46,083 bases of DNA from JACMPA01 sp035564115 (GCA_035564115.1 DATMTN010000014.1:1-46083), one strand, 5' to 3'; numbered from the stretch's first letter, positions 8,557-17,589 are shown. Notes: generated from the letters alone by a model not told the origin. Translations and numbers: made by a program.

Positions 8557-8634
8557 TTGGAGGGCCAGGAGGGACTTGAACCCTCGACATTCTGCTTAAG
8601 AGGCAGACGCTCTAACCAGCTGAGCTACTGGCCC
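8557..8634 (-). tRNA. tRNA-Lys (anticodon CTT), CCA encoded
   Basis: Minus-strand cloverleaf: acceptor GGGCCAG/CTGGCCC, D-stem GCTC/GAGC, anticodon stem TCTGC/GCAGA with loop CTCTTAA (anticodon CTT, decoding AAG), T-stem GAGGG/CCCTC with loop TTCAAGT, discriminator T and encoded CCA. Confidence 0.97.
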
Positions 8635-8636
8635 GT

Positions 8637-8728
8637 CGTTCTCATAATAACTGAGAACTAAAAATAAAAGGTGCGATTGCTGCGAAAGCAACGGAGGCTA
8701 GTATAGCAAACTACCCCTGTTTTTGCAA
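8637..8728 (-). promoter_or_regulatory. promoter and hairpin leader of tRNA-Lys
   Basis: On the minus strand TTGCAA (8728-8723), a 17-bp spacer ending in TGC and TATACT (8705-8700) form a strong extended -10 promoter. The leader carries two hairpins: TTGCT/AGCAA, and GTTCTCA/TGAGAAC right before the tRNA, likely processing signals. Confidence 0.75.
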
Positions 8729-8798
8729 GCCTCCCTGATACATAATTTGCAAACTCTCAGCTAATTCTATAGCATAAGCGGTAAGGAGTACTTACCAA

Positions 8799-9338
8799 AT
8801 GATACAAACATTAGCAGATACGTTTACCTACACCACGACAACTACTACGACCACCAGCCCCAATATGGGGGCGCTGCTGGCTATTTACGGTGTCGTGCTT
8901 TTAATAGCAATCCCACTGATCATTATTCCACTTTGGAAGATTTATAAGAAAGCCGGTAAACCAGGTTGGGCAGCGATTATCCCTGTCTACAGCACCTGGG
9001 TTCTGTTCGAAATCACCGGTTTCCCTGCATGGTGGTCTTTGCTAACTTTAGTACCGTTCGTGAACCTCTTTCCCGCAGTCGTCAGTATCATGGCGGTTGT
9101 TCGTCTTGCTAAACTCTTCGGCAAGAGCACTGGCTTTGGCGTACTGGCCATCTTCTTCCCATGGATCTGTTACCCCATCCTCGGCTACGGTAGTGCACAG
9201 TTCAATGGTGGCACATCAACAACTCCATTTGCCCCTATGCCACCCCAGCCGCCAATGCCACAAAGTCCCTCGGTTGATGCTCCAGTAAACCCTGTACAGC
9301 CACCCGTCGACCAGAACCAGCCCCCACAGGAGCAGTAG
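8799..9338 (+). CDS. DUF5684 family membrane protein
   Basis: 179 residues. A Thr-rich N-terminus (8 consecutive Thr) precedes a hydrophobic helix (about 24-46), then WKIYKKAGKPGWAAIIPVYSTWVLFEITG, the DUF5684 signature, two further hydrophobic segments, and a Pro/Gln-rich tail (about 145-179). The function of the family is unknown; related domains occur fused or adjacent to signal peptidase genes. GTAAGGAG precedes the ATG by 10 nt, and a CATAAGC motif lies at 8773-8779 within the leader. The Thr run is encoded by mixed ACN codons, not a simple repeat. Confidence 0.75.
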   Translation: MIQTLADTFTYTTTTTTTTSPNMGALLAIYGVVLLIAIPLIIIPLWKIYKKAGKPGWAAIIPVYSTWVLFEITGFPAWWSLLTLVPFVNLFPAVVSIMAVVRLAKLFGKSTGFGVLAIFFPWICYPILGYGSAQFNGGTSTTPFAPMPPQPPMPQSPSVDAPVNPVQPPVDQNQPPQEQ

Positions 9339-9366
9339 TCCGGCTCAATCTGTTACAATAACAGAT

Positions 9367-10179
9367 ATGAAGTTACTTAACGGCCGCGAATTAAGCGGAT
9401 TTATACAAGAGCGCCAAGCACACCAAGTGCGTGGTTTACGCCAGGCTAACGGTGTGAACCCAAAGCTGGCGATAATCCGTACCAATCCCGACCCGGTTGT
9501 CGACAGCTACATGAGGTTGAAGCAAGACTATGGCGCCGATATCCTGGTGGATGTTGATGTCCATACTATCGACCAATCGGAAGCTTTGCAGCGAATCATT
9601 GAGCTGAATGCTGATCCAACTGTCCACGGCATCATCGTGCAGATTCCACTCCCGGACCCCGCCCAGACGTCAGAAATATTGAATGCGGTTGCTCCCGAAA
9701 AGGATGTCGATGGCCTGGCGGCTGAAACGCGCTTTGATCCGGCTACGCCGATCGCTATTAGTTGGTTGCTGGCGGGCTACAACATCGAGCTGGCCGGCAA
9801 ACACATTGTCGTCGTTGGCCATGGTCGCTTGGTGGGTAAGCCACTCGTGAGTATGTGGCAGGCGAGCGGGTATGATGTGACTGTTGCTGATAAGAGTGTT
9901 GAAAGCCTGACAGATGTCACCCGCGAGGCCGATGTGCTGGTCTGCGCTACTGGTGTGCCAGGGCTCATCACGGCCGACATGGTACGTGGTGATGTGGTTA
10001 TTGTAGACGCCGGTGTCGCCACCGATAGTAATGGTCTCGCAGGCGATGTCGCTCCCGATGTCCGGGAACTTCCCGATATCACCATTACTCCCGAGAAGGG
10101 TGGGGTCGGCCCACTGACCGTCTGCGCCCTATTCGAAAATGTCATCTTGGCAGCCCGTCGCAGCTCCGAGGAGGTGTGA
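9367..10179 (+). CDS. folD: bifunctional methylene-THF dehydrogenase/cyclohydrolase
   Basis: 270 residues. It interconverts 5,10-methylene-, methenyl- and 10-formyl-tetrahydrofolate. Visible landmarks are SYMRLKQDYG (about 40-50, with the catalytic Lys), GIIVQIPLP, KDVDGL, the cofactor loop VVGHGRLVGKPL (family: GRSxxVGxP) and TPEKGGVGPLT near the C-terminus. It is slightly shorter than typical FolD (280-290). TGT-TACAAT ends 7 nt before the ATG without SD, so probably leaderless. The stop TGA overlaps the start of murI (TGATG). Confidence 0.93.
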   Translation: MKLLNGRELSGFIQERQAHQVRGLRQANGVNPKLAIIRTNPDPVVDSYMRLKQDYGADILVDVDVHTIDQSEALQRIIELNADPTVHGIIVQIPLPDPAQTSEILNAVAPEKDVDGLAAETRFDPATPIAISWLLAGYNIELAGKHIVVVGHGRLVGKPLVSMWQASGYDVTVADKSVESLTDVTREADVLVCATGVPGLITADMVRGDVVIVDAGVATDSNGLAGDVAPDVRELPDITITPEKGGVGPLTVCALFENVILAARRSSEEV

Positions 10180-10823
10180 TGAAGATAGGCGTCTTCGACT
10201 CAGGCATCGGCGGGTTGAGTGTCGCGAACGCAATTGAAAAGGCACTGCCGCAGGCCGAAGTTATCTTTGTGACCGATAAAGCAAATTTTCCCTATGCTAC
10301 CAAGTCTCCCGAGCAAATTTGGCAGGGCATCATACCGATTTTCGAGGGGCTTATCGAGCAGCAGGTTGACGTAATTGTCGTCGCCTGTAACACGGTTAGC
10401 ACCACGTTAAGCGGTCATCTGCGCGACCGCTTCCCAATCATACCGCTTGTCGCGCTGGACCCGATGGTCAAACCAGCTGCTTTAGAGACTAAATCAGGGA
10501 TTATAGCCGTCTGCGCTACCCCGACGACACTGGCGAGTCAGCGCTATGCTGATCTGAAGCAAGAATTTGCCAGCGATATAACGGTGCTGGAACCGGACTG
10601 TTCAGACTGGTCATACCTTATTGAGAACAATCAGATGAACGAGGCTAAGATTCAAAAGGATATTGCGCCAGCCCTGGAGGCGGGAGCAGATGTGGTGGTG
10701 CTTGCCTGTACGCATTACCATTGGATCGAAAACGAGATTAAGGAACTGTCTGCTGGGCGGGCACAGGTTATGCAACCAGAGTCGACTATTGTCGAACAGG
10801 TTAAGCGAGTGCTTGGACTGTAG
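10179..10823 (+). CDS. murI: glutamate racemase
   Basis: 214 residues. It makes D-glutamate for peptidoglycan. IGVFDSGIGGLSV at the N-terminus and the two catalytic cysteines in VVACNTVST and VLACTHYHW are intact. The ATG at 10179 is preferred to the GTG at 10176 because GAGGAGG (10168-10174) is then 4 nt away. Translation is likely coupled to folD. The last 23 nt overlap the 3' end of convergent murD, which acts on UDP-MurNAc-Ala in the same pathway to add D-Glu. It is shorter than most MurI proteins (about 260). Confidence 0.9.
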   Translation: MKIGVFDSGIGGLSVANAIEKALPQAEVIFVTDKANFPYATKSPEQIWQGIIPIFEGLIEQQVDVIVVACNTVSTTLSGHLRDRFPIIPLVALDPMVKPAALETKSGIIAVCATPTTLASQRYADLKQEFASDITVLEPDCSDWSYLIENNQMNEAKIQKDIAPALEAGADVVVLACTHYHWIENEIKELSAGRAQVMQPESTIVEQVKRVLGL

Positions 10824-12117
10824 CCTTAAACTGGTTACCACGATCCTTGTAATTTTCGAACATCCCAAAACTAGCGCAGCCGGTAGATAGCAGTACGACA
10901 TCGCCAGGCTGAGCAGATGCTTGAGCATTCGCAATGATCTCGCTCATAGTATTCCCACCTGGCTGATAATTGCTAAAGCCGGCAGCATCGAGCGCGGTTT
11001 GAATGCGAGCCGCTTGGTCGCCAATGAGTAATACTTTGCGGATGCTATTTTCGTGTACGACCTGTGCCAGTTCAGTGTATTGAGCACCTTTGTCTGACCC
11101 ACCAAGTATCAATATCTTCGGCTGCGCAAACGCTTGAATCGCGACAATTGCGGTCTCGGGAGTCGTGCCAAAGCTATCGTCATAGTACTGCACTCCCTTC
11201 AGCTCGCGGACGAACTCCAGGCGATGCTCCAGGCCACTAAAGGTAGTCAATACGGAGCGCATGGCTGCTACGAGGTGTTCGTGGACCATTTCCTCGTGCA
11301 GCGCCTCCCAGATAACAGTGGTAGCGGCGCAGGCATTTTGCCAGTTGTGCTCGCCGAGCAGCTTTAGCTCATCGGTTCGACATACCTCTTGACCGGCGAT
11401 GGTAATAATACCGTTGTCAATGGCCGCCCCAGGGGGTGTATAGAAAGGGACTTTCTGGCCTTTGCCGCTGTTCGCTACATCTACCGTATCATCATTGGCG
11501 GCATAGTAGACGGTGGTATCTTCAGGGGTCTGGTGAGCAAATAGGTTTGACTTGGCAGCCATGTATTCGGCCATGTCGGGATGCCAGTTCAGGTGTTCGG
11601 GCACAATCATCAGACAGACGGCGTAGTGTGGTGAGTAGTGGAGGTCGATGAGTTGGAAGTTCGACAGCTCTAGTACCACCCAATCATCCGGGTTGACATC
11701 GGCCAGGAAGCTGAGTGCTGGCGTGCCAATGTTGCCGCCTAAGTAAACTTTCTTGCCAGTTGCCTCGAGCATTTCGGTAATAAGCGTACTGGTGGTGCCT
11801 TTGCCCTTGGTGCCAGTTATGCCGATGACATTGCGTGTTGGGCAAGCTCGGAAGAATTCATTGGTGCCGGTTGTGATCTTACTGGCTACATTTGGATTCT
11901 TCTCCAGAATCTGCTCGGGATGCAGCCCAGGAGTGCGTGCGAGAAGGTCGAATGTATTTAGGTTATCGAGGTAGCCCTCTCCGAGCTGCGCGGCCACCCC
12001 GTCGGGCACTTGCAGATCAGGGTTCTGGTCGCAGATCGTAATGTCATCGCCGGACGCCTTAAAGTAATCATAACTAGCGCGCCCCTCCACATCAAAACCA
12101 AGTAGTGCAACCTTCAT
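10801..12117 (-). CDS. murD: UDP-N-acetylmuramoyl-L-alanine:D-glutamate ligase
   Basis: 438 residues, normal MurD length. GITGTKGKGTTSTLITEML is the ATP-binding loop. LELSNFQL, PEHLNWHP and LEHRLEFV...YYDDSFGTTPETAI follow in Mur ligase order, and KILILGGSDKGAQYTEL marks the C-terminal domain. It adds D-Glu (made by the adjacent MurI) to UDP-MurNAc-L-Ala. TACTAT lies 6 nt upstream of the ATG on the minus strand, with no SD, so the mRNA is probably leaderless. Its end overlaps murI by 23 nt in convergent orientation, allowing antisense pairing of the two 3' ends. Confidence 0.92.
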   Translation of the reverse strand: MKVALLGFDVEGRASYDYFKASGDDITICDQNPDLQVPDGVAAQLGEGYLDNLNTFDLLARTPGLHPEQILEKNPNVASKITTGTNEFFRACPTRNVIGITGTKGKGTTSTLITEMLEATGKKVYLGGNIGTPALSFLADVNPDDWVVLELSNFQLIDLHYSPHYAVCLMIVPEHLNWHPDMAEYMAAKSNLFAHQTPEDTTVYYAANDDTVDVANSGKGQKVPFYTPPGAAIDNGIITIAGQEVCRTDELKLLGEHNWQNACAATTVIWEALHEEMVHEHLVAAMRSVLTTFSGLEHRLEFVRELKGVQYYDDSFGTTPETAIVAIQAFAQPKILILGGSDKGAQYTELAQVVHENSIRKVLLIGDQAARIQTALDAAGFSNYQPGGNTMSEIIANAQASAQPGDVVLLSTGCASFGMFENYKDRGNQFKATVQALA

Positions 12118-12139
12118 ATCGATATAGTATGACAGACTT

Positions 12140-12508
12140 TTAGGCGTCGAGGAGTTTTTTGACGACGTCTTCTACTTGGCGCGGAGTCATGTCGGCTTTT
12201 AGAATGACCGCACTGACGCCCAATTCTTTGACCCGGGGAGGAATTTCTTGCTCACCCTTGTTGGTGAGTATAACGACCTTGGTGTCTTTGCCCCATTCGG
12301 TTTTGCGCAGCAGTTCGAGCATTTCATCACCGGTCATTTCGGGCATCATAATGTCGAGCAGTACGATGTCTGGTTTCATGGTCTCACACAGAGCCAGACC
12401 CAGTTTACCGTTCTCGGCAGTCTCTACTTCGTAGCCATCGGCTTCAAATTTGAACCGATACATCTGCGAAATCGCAGCATCATCCTCAATAATTGCAATC
12501 TTTGCCAT
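12140..12508 (-). CDS. single-domain response regulator (CheY-like)
   Basis: 122 residues consisting only of a receiver domain. Asp9/Asp10 (IIEDD), the phosphorylation site Asp52 (VLLDIMMPEM), Thr in VILTNKG and the Lys after it are present. No output domain is fused. The ATG at 12508 is favoured because TACACT (12522-12517) ends 8 nt before it; the GTG at 12514 would sit too close to the promoter. Its partner could be the soluble histidine kinase at 16.1 kb, but they are not adjacent. Confidence 0.9.
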   Translation of the reverse strand: MAKIAIIEDDAAISQMYRFKFEADGYEVETAENGKLGLALCETMKPDIVLLDIMMPEMTGDEMLELLRKTEWGKDTKVVILTNKGEQEIPPRVKELGVSAVILKADMTPRQVEDVVKKLLDA

Positions 12509-12601
12509 ATGCACTTAGTGTAGCATGCGATGTAGGCGACGGAGGATTAAAATTTGCATAAACTGCTATAGTGAAGCCATAGCTAACAACGAGGATAGAA
12601 T

Positions 12602-13492
12602 ATGAACAATGCGCTCCTGATAGCTCTCCTGGCCGGGCTCGGCGGAATGATTGGGTGGGGTAGTGCTGACTTTTTTGCGAAGAAGTCGATAGATAAAATC
12701 GGCTCCATCAAAAGCCTGGTGTGGGCACATATTTTTGGAACCCTTATCCTATTTACTGCCTTTATGCTTCGGACAGTGTTTCGCCCAGACGGAAACCAAC
12801 TACCGACAGATGTAAAATCTTGGCTAGGGCTTGGATTCTTCGGCATTTTGCAGATGATCGTTTACTGGATGGCGTATCGAGGTTTTGAGAAGGGGCGTTT
12901 AGCCATCCTGAACCCGGTGTTCGCCTCATATTCCGGAATTGTGGCGTTGCTCTCAATTATGTTCCTTGGTGAGCACGCTCGTAATCTGGCGATAATTGCA
13001 CTTGTCGTTATTTTTGTTGGGAGCCTCCTGCTGAGCTTGGACTTTAGTCAAAAAGGCACGCGCCGCATCAAACTGGCCGCTGGCTTGCCAGAGGTAGCAC
13101 TGGCTGCTGCCCTGGCAGCGGTCTGGACAATTGGCTGGGATAAATTTGTGAGCGGTCGTGATCCACTGAGCTCAGCCTTCCTGATGTACGGCTGTATGTC
13201 GTTGGCTGCGATAGTATTGGCACGTTTGATGCGGGTGAAGTTCTCGGTCATTAATGACCTGGACAAGAATCCACTTTTTCTGGTGGGGCTCTCTGAAGCG
13301 GTCGCCTATTTAGCTATAAGCTGGGGGTATAGTCGAACATCGCTCATTGCGGTAGTGGCCGTCATAAGCGGCGCCTTCTCGGTGCCGACGGTGCTATTGG
13401 CCTATCTTTTCCTCAAGGAACGCCTCAACACGCTACAGGTTTTCTCAATCATTAGCATTATTGCAGGGGTTGTGATACTATCAGTTTCGTAA
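12602..13492 (+). CDS. EamA/DMT-family transporter
   Basis: 296 residues with about ten hydrophobic helices in two halves, the pattern of EamA (RhaT) drug/metabolite transporters. FEKGRLAILNPVFASYSGIVALLSIMFLGE and SLIAVVAVISGAFSVPTVLLAYLFLKERL are the two half-repeat signatures ending in an acidic residue. The substrate is unknown. A TATAGT -10 lies about 30 nt upstream and GAGGATAG gives a weak SD. The next gene, a PLP decarboxylase, starts 35 nt downstream, so the transporter might carry its substrate or product (inference). Confidence 0.82.
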   Translation: MNNALLIALLAGLGGMIGWGSADFFAKKSIDKIGSIKSLVWAHIFGTLILFTAFMLRTVFRPDGNQLPTDVKSWLGLGFFGILQMIVYWMAYRGFEKGRLAILNPVFASYSGIVALLSIMFLGEHARNLAIIALVVIFVGSLLLSLDFSQKGTRRIKLAAGLPEVALAAALAAVWTIGWDKFVSGRDPLSSAFLMYGCMSLAAIVLARLMRVKFSVINDLDKNPLFLVGLSEAVAYLAISWGYSRTSLIAVVAVISGAFSVPTVLLAYLFLKERLNTLQVFSIISIIAGVVILSVS

Positions 13493-13527
13493 GTCCCAAA
13501 AAATAAAAAATTCGAGTTATAAAATCT

Positions 13528-14730
13528 ATGTCTCCGAAGGACGCTACACTATTTCATGAGAGTGCGCATCGCCTTGCTCGATCGTTGACTCCTGATCTGC
13601 ACGATCTCGAGAAGCTACGCGAGCACGTCTCGACTCTGTCGTATCCCACGCCGTTTTTTTTCACGAGTCGGGCCCTACTGAAGCGCAACTACGAAGCTTT
13701 CACTGACCTTTTTGACAATGCCGAGGTGTTTTATGCACTCAAAGCCAACTCCGACCCCAAAGTACTACTCTACCTGAATGAACTCGGTTGTGGGTTCGAG
13801 GCGGCATCGGCGTTCGAAATAGACTTGCTGCTTGAACTGGGTGTCAATCCGAGCAAGATTATCTACGGCACATCTATCAAGCCTGCTGAGCACATCCGTC
13901 GAAGTTTCCAAGCGGGTGTCCATCGTTTCGCGGCAGATTCGCGTGAAGAGCTACAGAAAATTGCCGAGAATGCCCCGGGCGCCAAAATATTCGTGCGTGC
14001 CATTGTCGATGATTCGGGCAGTGTCTTTATGATGTCGGAGCGCTTTGGCACGCCGCTCAATACGGTCCAGGGGCTGCTCATGGAGGCACGCGATTTAGGG
14101 CTCAAGATGTACGGCATTAGCTTCTATGTCGGTTCTCAAGCGACTGATGCCCGAAAGTGGGCTAATGGTATCCTGGCAGTCCGTCCAATTATCGAAGAGC
14201 TATATAAGGACGGCATCGAGCTAGAAGTGCTCAACATTGGCGGTGGTTTTCCTGTCCCGTATCGTAACCACCAACAAGCGCCTGAACTACCAGAGATTGT
14301 CGGGCACATCCACAACGCACTGCACCAACTGCCATATATTCCTAAACTACTCATGGAGCCTGGCCGAGGCATAGTAGCCACGAGTACAGTGTTGGTGAGT
14401 GAAATCATTGCGCGCAATAACCGGGCAGGTATGCCGTGGCTATGCATGGACGCGGGTATTTACAATGCGCTCTATGAAGCAATGATTCATCAGGGGACTA
14501 CCCAGTACCCAGTCCGCCCGCTTATCGATCAGGAAGGGGATATATCGCAGACCATGTTTACGCTCTCTGGTCCGACTGGCGATAGTCTCGATATTGTTGC
14601 TCGGGATGTCATCCTCCCGGATTACCTGAGTGTCGGCGACAAGCTGATATTTGATAACGCTGGGGCTTACACGATTACGATGGCCAGCCCTTTTAATGGC
14701 TTCCCCCCTCCCGAACTGTACATTGGTTGA
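13528..14730 (+). CDS. fold-type III PLP decarboxylase (ODC/LysA-like) with altered active site
   Basis: 400 residues. The PLP lysine is Lys72 in FYALKAN. IGGGFP (237-242), EPGRG (277-281) and FDNAGAYT (375-382) are conserved and the overall line-up follows ornithine decarboxylase closely. Two positions differ: the ODC motif SFHVGS reads SFYVGS (Tyr200), and the ODC catalytic motif GPTCDGLD reads GPTGDSLD (Gly351 for Cys). Both normally matter for decarboxylation, so substrate or activity may differ. ODC-type enzymes give putrescine; other relatives act on Arg, Lys or diaminopimelate. No clear SD; an AT-rich TATAAA lies just upstream of the ATG. Confidence 0.8.
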   Translation: MSPKDATLFHESAHRLARSLTPDLHDLEKLREHVSTLSYPTPFFFTSRALLKRNYEAFTDLFDNAEVFYALKANSDPKVLLYLNELGCGFEAASAFEIDLLLELGVNPSKIIYGTSIKPAEHIRRSFQAGVHRFAADSREELQKIAENAPGAKIFVRAIVDDSGSVFMMSERFGTPLNTVQGLLMEARDLGLKMYGISFYVGSQATDARKWANGILAVRPIIEELYKDGIELEVLNIGGGFPVPYRNHQQAPELPEIVGHIHNALHQLPYIPKLLMEPGRGIVATSTVLVSEIIARNNRAGMPWLCMDAGIYNALYEAMIHQGTTQYPVRPLIDQEGDISQTMFTLSGPTGDSLDIVARDVILPDYLSVGDKLIFDNAGAYTITMASPFNGFPPPELYIG

Positions 14731-14777
14731 CAATACTATCCATAAAGCATACGGTTAAATAAAGCGAGTAAAGCACC

Positions 14778-15794
14778 ATGAGACGATTAAACACTTTTCA
14801 AAAAATACTAATCGCTGTTTTTGTGGGCCTCGTCGCGTTCTGGGCATATATTCAGTTCTCTGGTTCAAAAGCTGGCAATATTAATTTCTGGTTTTCGTTC
14901 CTGTTTGGTCTCATTCCGCTCTTTGGCGGTATTGTGGGCATGGTACGTTCCAAAGTCTGGGGCGGCCTCCGTAGTTCGCTCGGTAGGGCCGTGTTCTTTG
15001 TGTCGCTTGGGCTCGCCTGTTGGGGACTTGGCGAAAGCATTTGGTCGTACTACAACTTTTTCAAACATGTTGCGGCACCGTATCCATCATTCGCCGATAT
15101 CGGCTTCGCGCCAAGCATATTCTTCTGGGTAATTGGCGCCAGTTTCCTGGCACACGCCAGTGGTGCTTGGTTACAGCTTAAGCGCAGCCGATCGGCTAAG
15201 CTCTACGCTGCGGTAGTTATTGCTGCACTTACGGCGCTATCTTACGTACTGCTTATCCGGGTAGCGCGGGGTAATGTACTGGTGCCGGCCGGCGAGACGC
15301 TACTCAAGGTAGTACTGGATATTGTCTATCCGCTTGGTGACTTCCTGGCAGCTATCTTTGCTTTCATCGTCCTGACGCTATCATTCAAGTACCTCGGCGG
15401 GTTGTATCGGGCGGCAATTGGCGCCGTACTTCTGGGACTTGGGGTGATGTATGTCGGCGACATAGTATTTTCGTATACCACTACTGTTAATACTTACTAC
15501 AATGCTGACTGGGGTGATCTGCTATTGATGACTGGTTTGACGCTACTTACCTTTGGTACGTTGGGCCTATCTACGAAACCCGAGATCTTGGTAGCCAGTA
15601 GTACGGCTGTGCCCCCAGCCGCACCAGAAACTCCGGTGACTGATCCCTCTACGTCAGCTACTGCTGAACCGCAAGCGCCAGTCGAAACGCCAGTCGAGAA
15701 TACACCACCGGTTTCGCCAACTGAGCCTGAGCAGGTTGCTACAACACCCGCCCAGGAGGCTGACGAGCAAAACACCGAAGGTGAGGAGAGGTAG
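14778..15794 (+). CDS. polytopic membrane protein, sensor-module-like, Pro/Glu-rich tail
   Basis: 338 residues with about eight hydrophobic helices in the first 265 residues and an acidic Pro/Thr/Glu-rich cytoplasmic-type tail (about 275-338). The segment GLGESIWSYY...PYPSFADIGFAPS resembles the W-x-x-Y...PSxAD motif of integral-membrane input domains found in front of kinases and GGDEF proteins, but no signalling domain is fused here. It is followed 4 nt later by a small gene and then a soluble histidine kinase. The link to signalling is inference from motif and neighbourhood. Confidence 0.6.
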   Translation: MRRLNTFQKILIAVFVGLVAFWAYIQFSGSKAGNINFWFSFLFGLIPLFGGIVGMVRSKVWGGLRSSLGRAVFFVSLGLACWGLGESIWSYYNFFKHVAAPYPSFADIGFAPSIFFWVIGASFLAHASGAWLQLKRSRSAKLYAAVVIAALTALSYVLLIRVARGNVLVPAGETLLKVVLDIVYPLGDFLAAIFAFIVLTLSFKYLGGLYRAAIGAVLLGLGVMYVGDIVFSYTTTVNTYYNADWGDLLLMTGLTLLTFGTLGLSTKPEILVASSTAVPPAAPETPVTDPSTSATAEPQAPVETPVENTPPVSPTEPEQVATTPAQEADEQNTEGEER

Positions 15795-15798
15795 CGCT

Positions 15799-16077
15799 AT
15801 GGATGTCTACGCCCAGATCGTCGAGAGTATTATTCGCCACCAGGAAGCTATTATTGGTCCAGTTGCCGTCGAGCAGGCTGAGCATGTCCCAGGGTTGCAG
15901 GTAAATTGGTCCGAGCACCAAGTAACTGTCAGTGGTGACCCAGTTACGGTTATTGATAACTTGGTCCAGGCCTACAAAAACCTCTTCGGTCAAATTTCCG
16001 TTGAGGTCTCCAAGGAAGCTGCCGGCGCCCTGCTGGGTCGCTTGGAAGCTGGCAGACTGCCACAAACGCTCAAATAA
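15799..16077 (+). CDS. small conserved-looking protein, 92 aa, unknown
   Basis: The ATG at 15799 has GAGGAG 8-13 nt upstream and lies 4 nt after the preceding stop, so it is translationally linked to the membrane protein. The sequence begins MDVYAQIVESIIRHQEAIIG and has an alternating helix-strand-helix pattern (VNWSEHQVTVSGD is a beta hairpin candidate, AYKNLFGQISVEVSKEAAGALLGRL an amphipathic helix). I do not recognise a named family. A position between a sensor-like membrane protein and a kinase suggests an adaptor role (inference). Confidence 0.6.
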   Translation: MDVYAQIVESIIRHQEAIIGPVAVEQAEHVPGLQVNWSEHQVTVSGDPVTVIDNLVQAYKNLFGQISVEVSKEAAGALLGRLEAGRLPQTLK

Positions 16078-16104
16078 ACATAAGCAGGGTGGTACCATAG
16101 AGCT

Positions 16105-17589
16105 ATGGCAGAAGAACATGTCCCTGTGCGGACAATGGTGACGCGACAACTTAAGCGCCGCAAGCAGCTGGAGCGCGATCTCGAGCACGTCACCACCGAA
16201 ATGTACAAGCGCAACCGCGAGTTGGCCGATACCAATCAGACGTTGTCGCTCCTGCGGACGATCGACGAGGTAGTGCTCCAGTCGCAAGATTCCCTGAAGG
16301 AAGTCTGCGAACAAATCACGCGCTCTATCACCGAAGTCACCGATTACCCAACGATCGCCTTATTCACTCGGACGTCATTCGCCGAAAACGATCTGCATAT
16401 GTATGGCTGGAGTGTAAAAGGCCAGGACATGCCAGACGACATGTTTGGTCTGCGCCGTACCCCGGAAGTTAATTTGGACGAAGAGTGGCTCAAGTCGCCA
16501 GAAGTTGCCAGCGCTCGCCTATCGGTAGGGCACTACACACACGCTGAAATCGCCAAGTTCTTCGGCTGCTCTTCGGCCACGGCAGGCATGCTCAAAAAAG
16601 CCGTACCAATCCGCTCGGTTTACGTATTGAAGCTGATTGCCCGGCAACGGATAGTTGGTCTGATGGTGGCAGGATTTTATAACGAGCTCGAAGCAATCTC
16701 TGAACAAAGTATGCAACTCCTGGACCGCCTGAGTGAGCCAATCGGTATTGCCCTCGATAACCGCTTGCTATTCGAAGAAAACCGCCGCATCGTGTTGCAG
16801 TTGCAGCGCTCCAATATCAAGCTGAAAGCGCTCGATGAGACCAAGGATGACTTCATAAGTATGGCCTCGCATCAGCTGCGTACACCACTCACGAGCATCA
16901 AGGGCTATCTGAGCATGGTGCTGGAAGGTGACGCGGGCGAGATAAATGAAACTCAGCGCAAGATGCTCGGTCAAGCCTTCACAAGCTCCCAGCGCATGGT
17001 GTACCTCATAGCCGACCTGTTGAACGTGTCACGACTCAAGACCGGGAAGTTTATCATTGAGTCTGCCTCGACTGATTTATCGCAGATGATTGATGAGGAA
17101 ATGGCGCAACTTACCGAAGCGGCTGCTTCACGTGGCCTGACGCTCACCTTCAAGAAGCCGGCTACATTCCCCAAGCTTATGTTGGATGAGACCAAGACTC
17201 GTCAGGTGATCATGAACTTTATCGATAACGCTATCTACTACACGCCCAAGGACGGACACATCAAGGTGGAGCTGAAAGACACGGGCCCGACTATCGAGTT
17301 CCGAGTGGTTGACGATGGTATGGGAGTGCCGAAAGCCGAGCAGCACCACTTGTTTACAAAATTCTACCGCGCCGGCAACGCCCGTAAGGCTCGTCCAGAT
17401 GGTACTGGGCTGGGACTGTTTATGGCCAAGAAGGTAGTGACCGCCCAGGGTGGGGCAATCATCTTTGAGAGCAAAGAGAGCAAGGGGAGCACCTTTGGCT
17501 TTACCTTCTCAAAAGCTAAGCTACAGGCGACGAACAGCGATGAAAATACAACAGTGCCCACCACTGTAAGTCATACTACCAAACCATAA
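16105..17589 (+). CDS. soluble GAF-type sensor histidine kinase
   Basis: 494 residues with no membrane segment. Order: basic N-terminal coiled coil (about 8-50), GAF-like domain (about 55-215), second short coiled coil (225-245), HisKA dimerisation domain with phospho-accepting His256 (FISMASHQLRTPLTSIKGYL), and an HATPase domain with N box NFIDNAIYYT, G1 box DDGMGVP and G2 box GTGLGLFMA. It would autophosphorylate and pass phosphate to a separate response regulator, perhaps that at 12.1 kb. TACCAT ends 6 nt before the ATG without SD, implying its own leaderless transcript. A terminator hairpin overlaps the stop. Confidence 0.9.
   Translation: MAEEHVPVRTMVTRQLKRRKQLERDLEHVTTEMYKRNRELADTNQTLSLLRTIDEVVLQSQDSLKEVCEQITRSITEVTDYPTIALFTRTSFAENDLHMYGWSVKGQDMPDDMFGLRRTPEVNLDEEWLKSPEVASARLSVGHYTHAEIAKFFGCSSATAGMLKKAVPIRSVYVLKLIARQRIVGLMVAGFYNELEAISEQSMQLLDRLSEPIGIALDNRLLFEENRRIVLQLQRSNIKLKALDETKDDFISMASHQLRTPLTSIKGYLSMVLEGDAGEINETQRKMLGQAFTSSQRMVYLIADLLNVSRLKTGKFIIESASTDLSQMIDEEMAQLTEAAASRGLTLTFKKPATFPKLMLDETKTRQVIMNFIDNAIYYTPKDGHIKVELKDTGPTIEFRVVDDGMGVPKAEQHHLFTKFYRAGNARKARPDGTGLGLFMAKKVVTAQGGAIIFESKESKGSTFGFTFSKAKLQATNSDENTTVPTTVSHTTKP

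Noticed and set aside
10801..10823. Frameshift or misassembly at the murI/murD overlap
   Set aside because: Both proteins end at normal family positions; it is a plain 23-nt convergent overlap.
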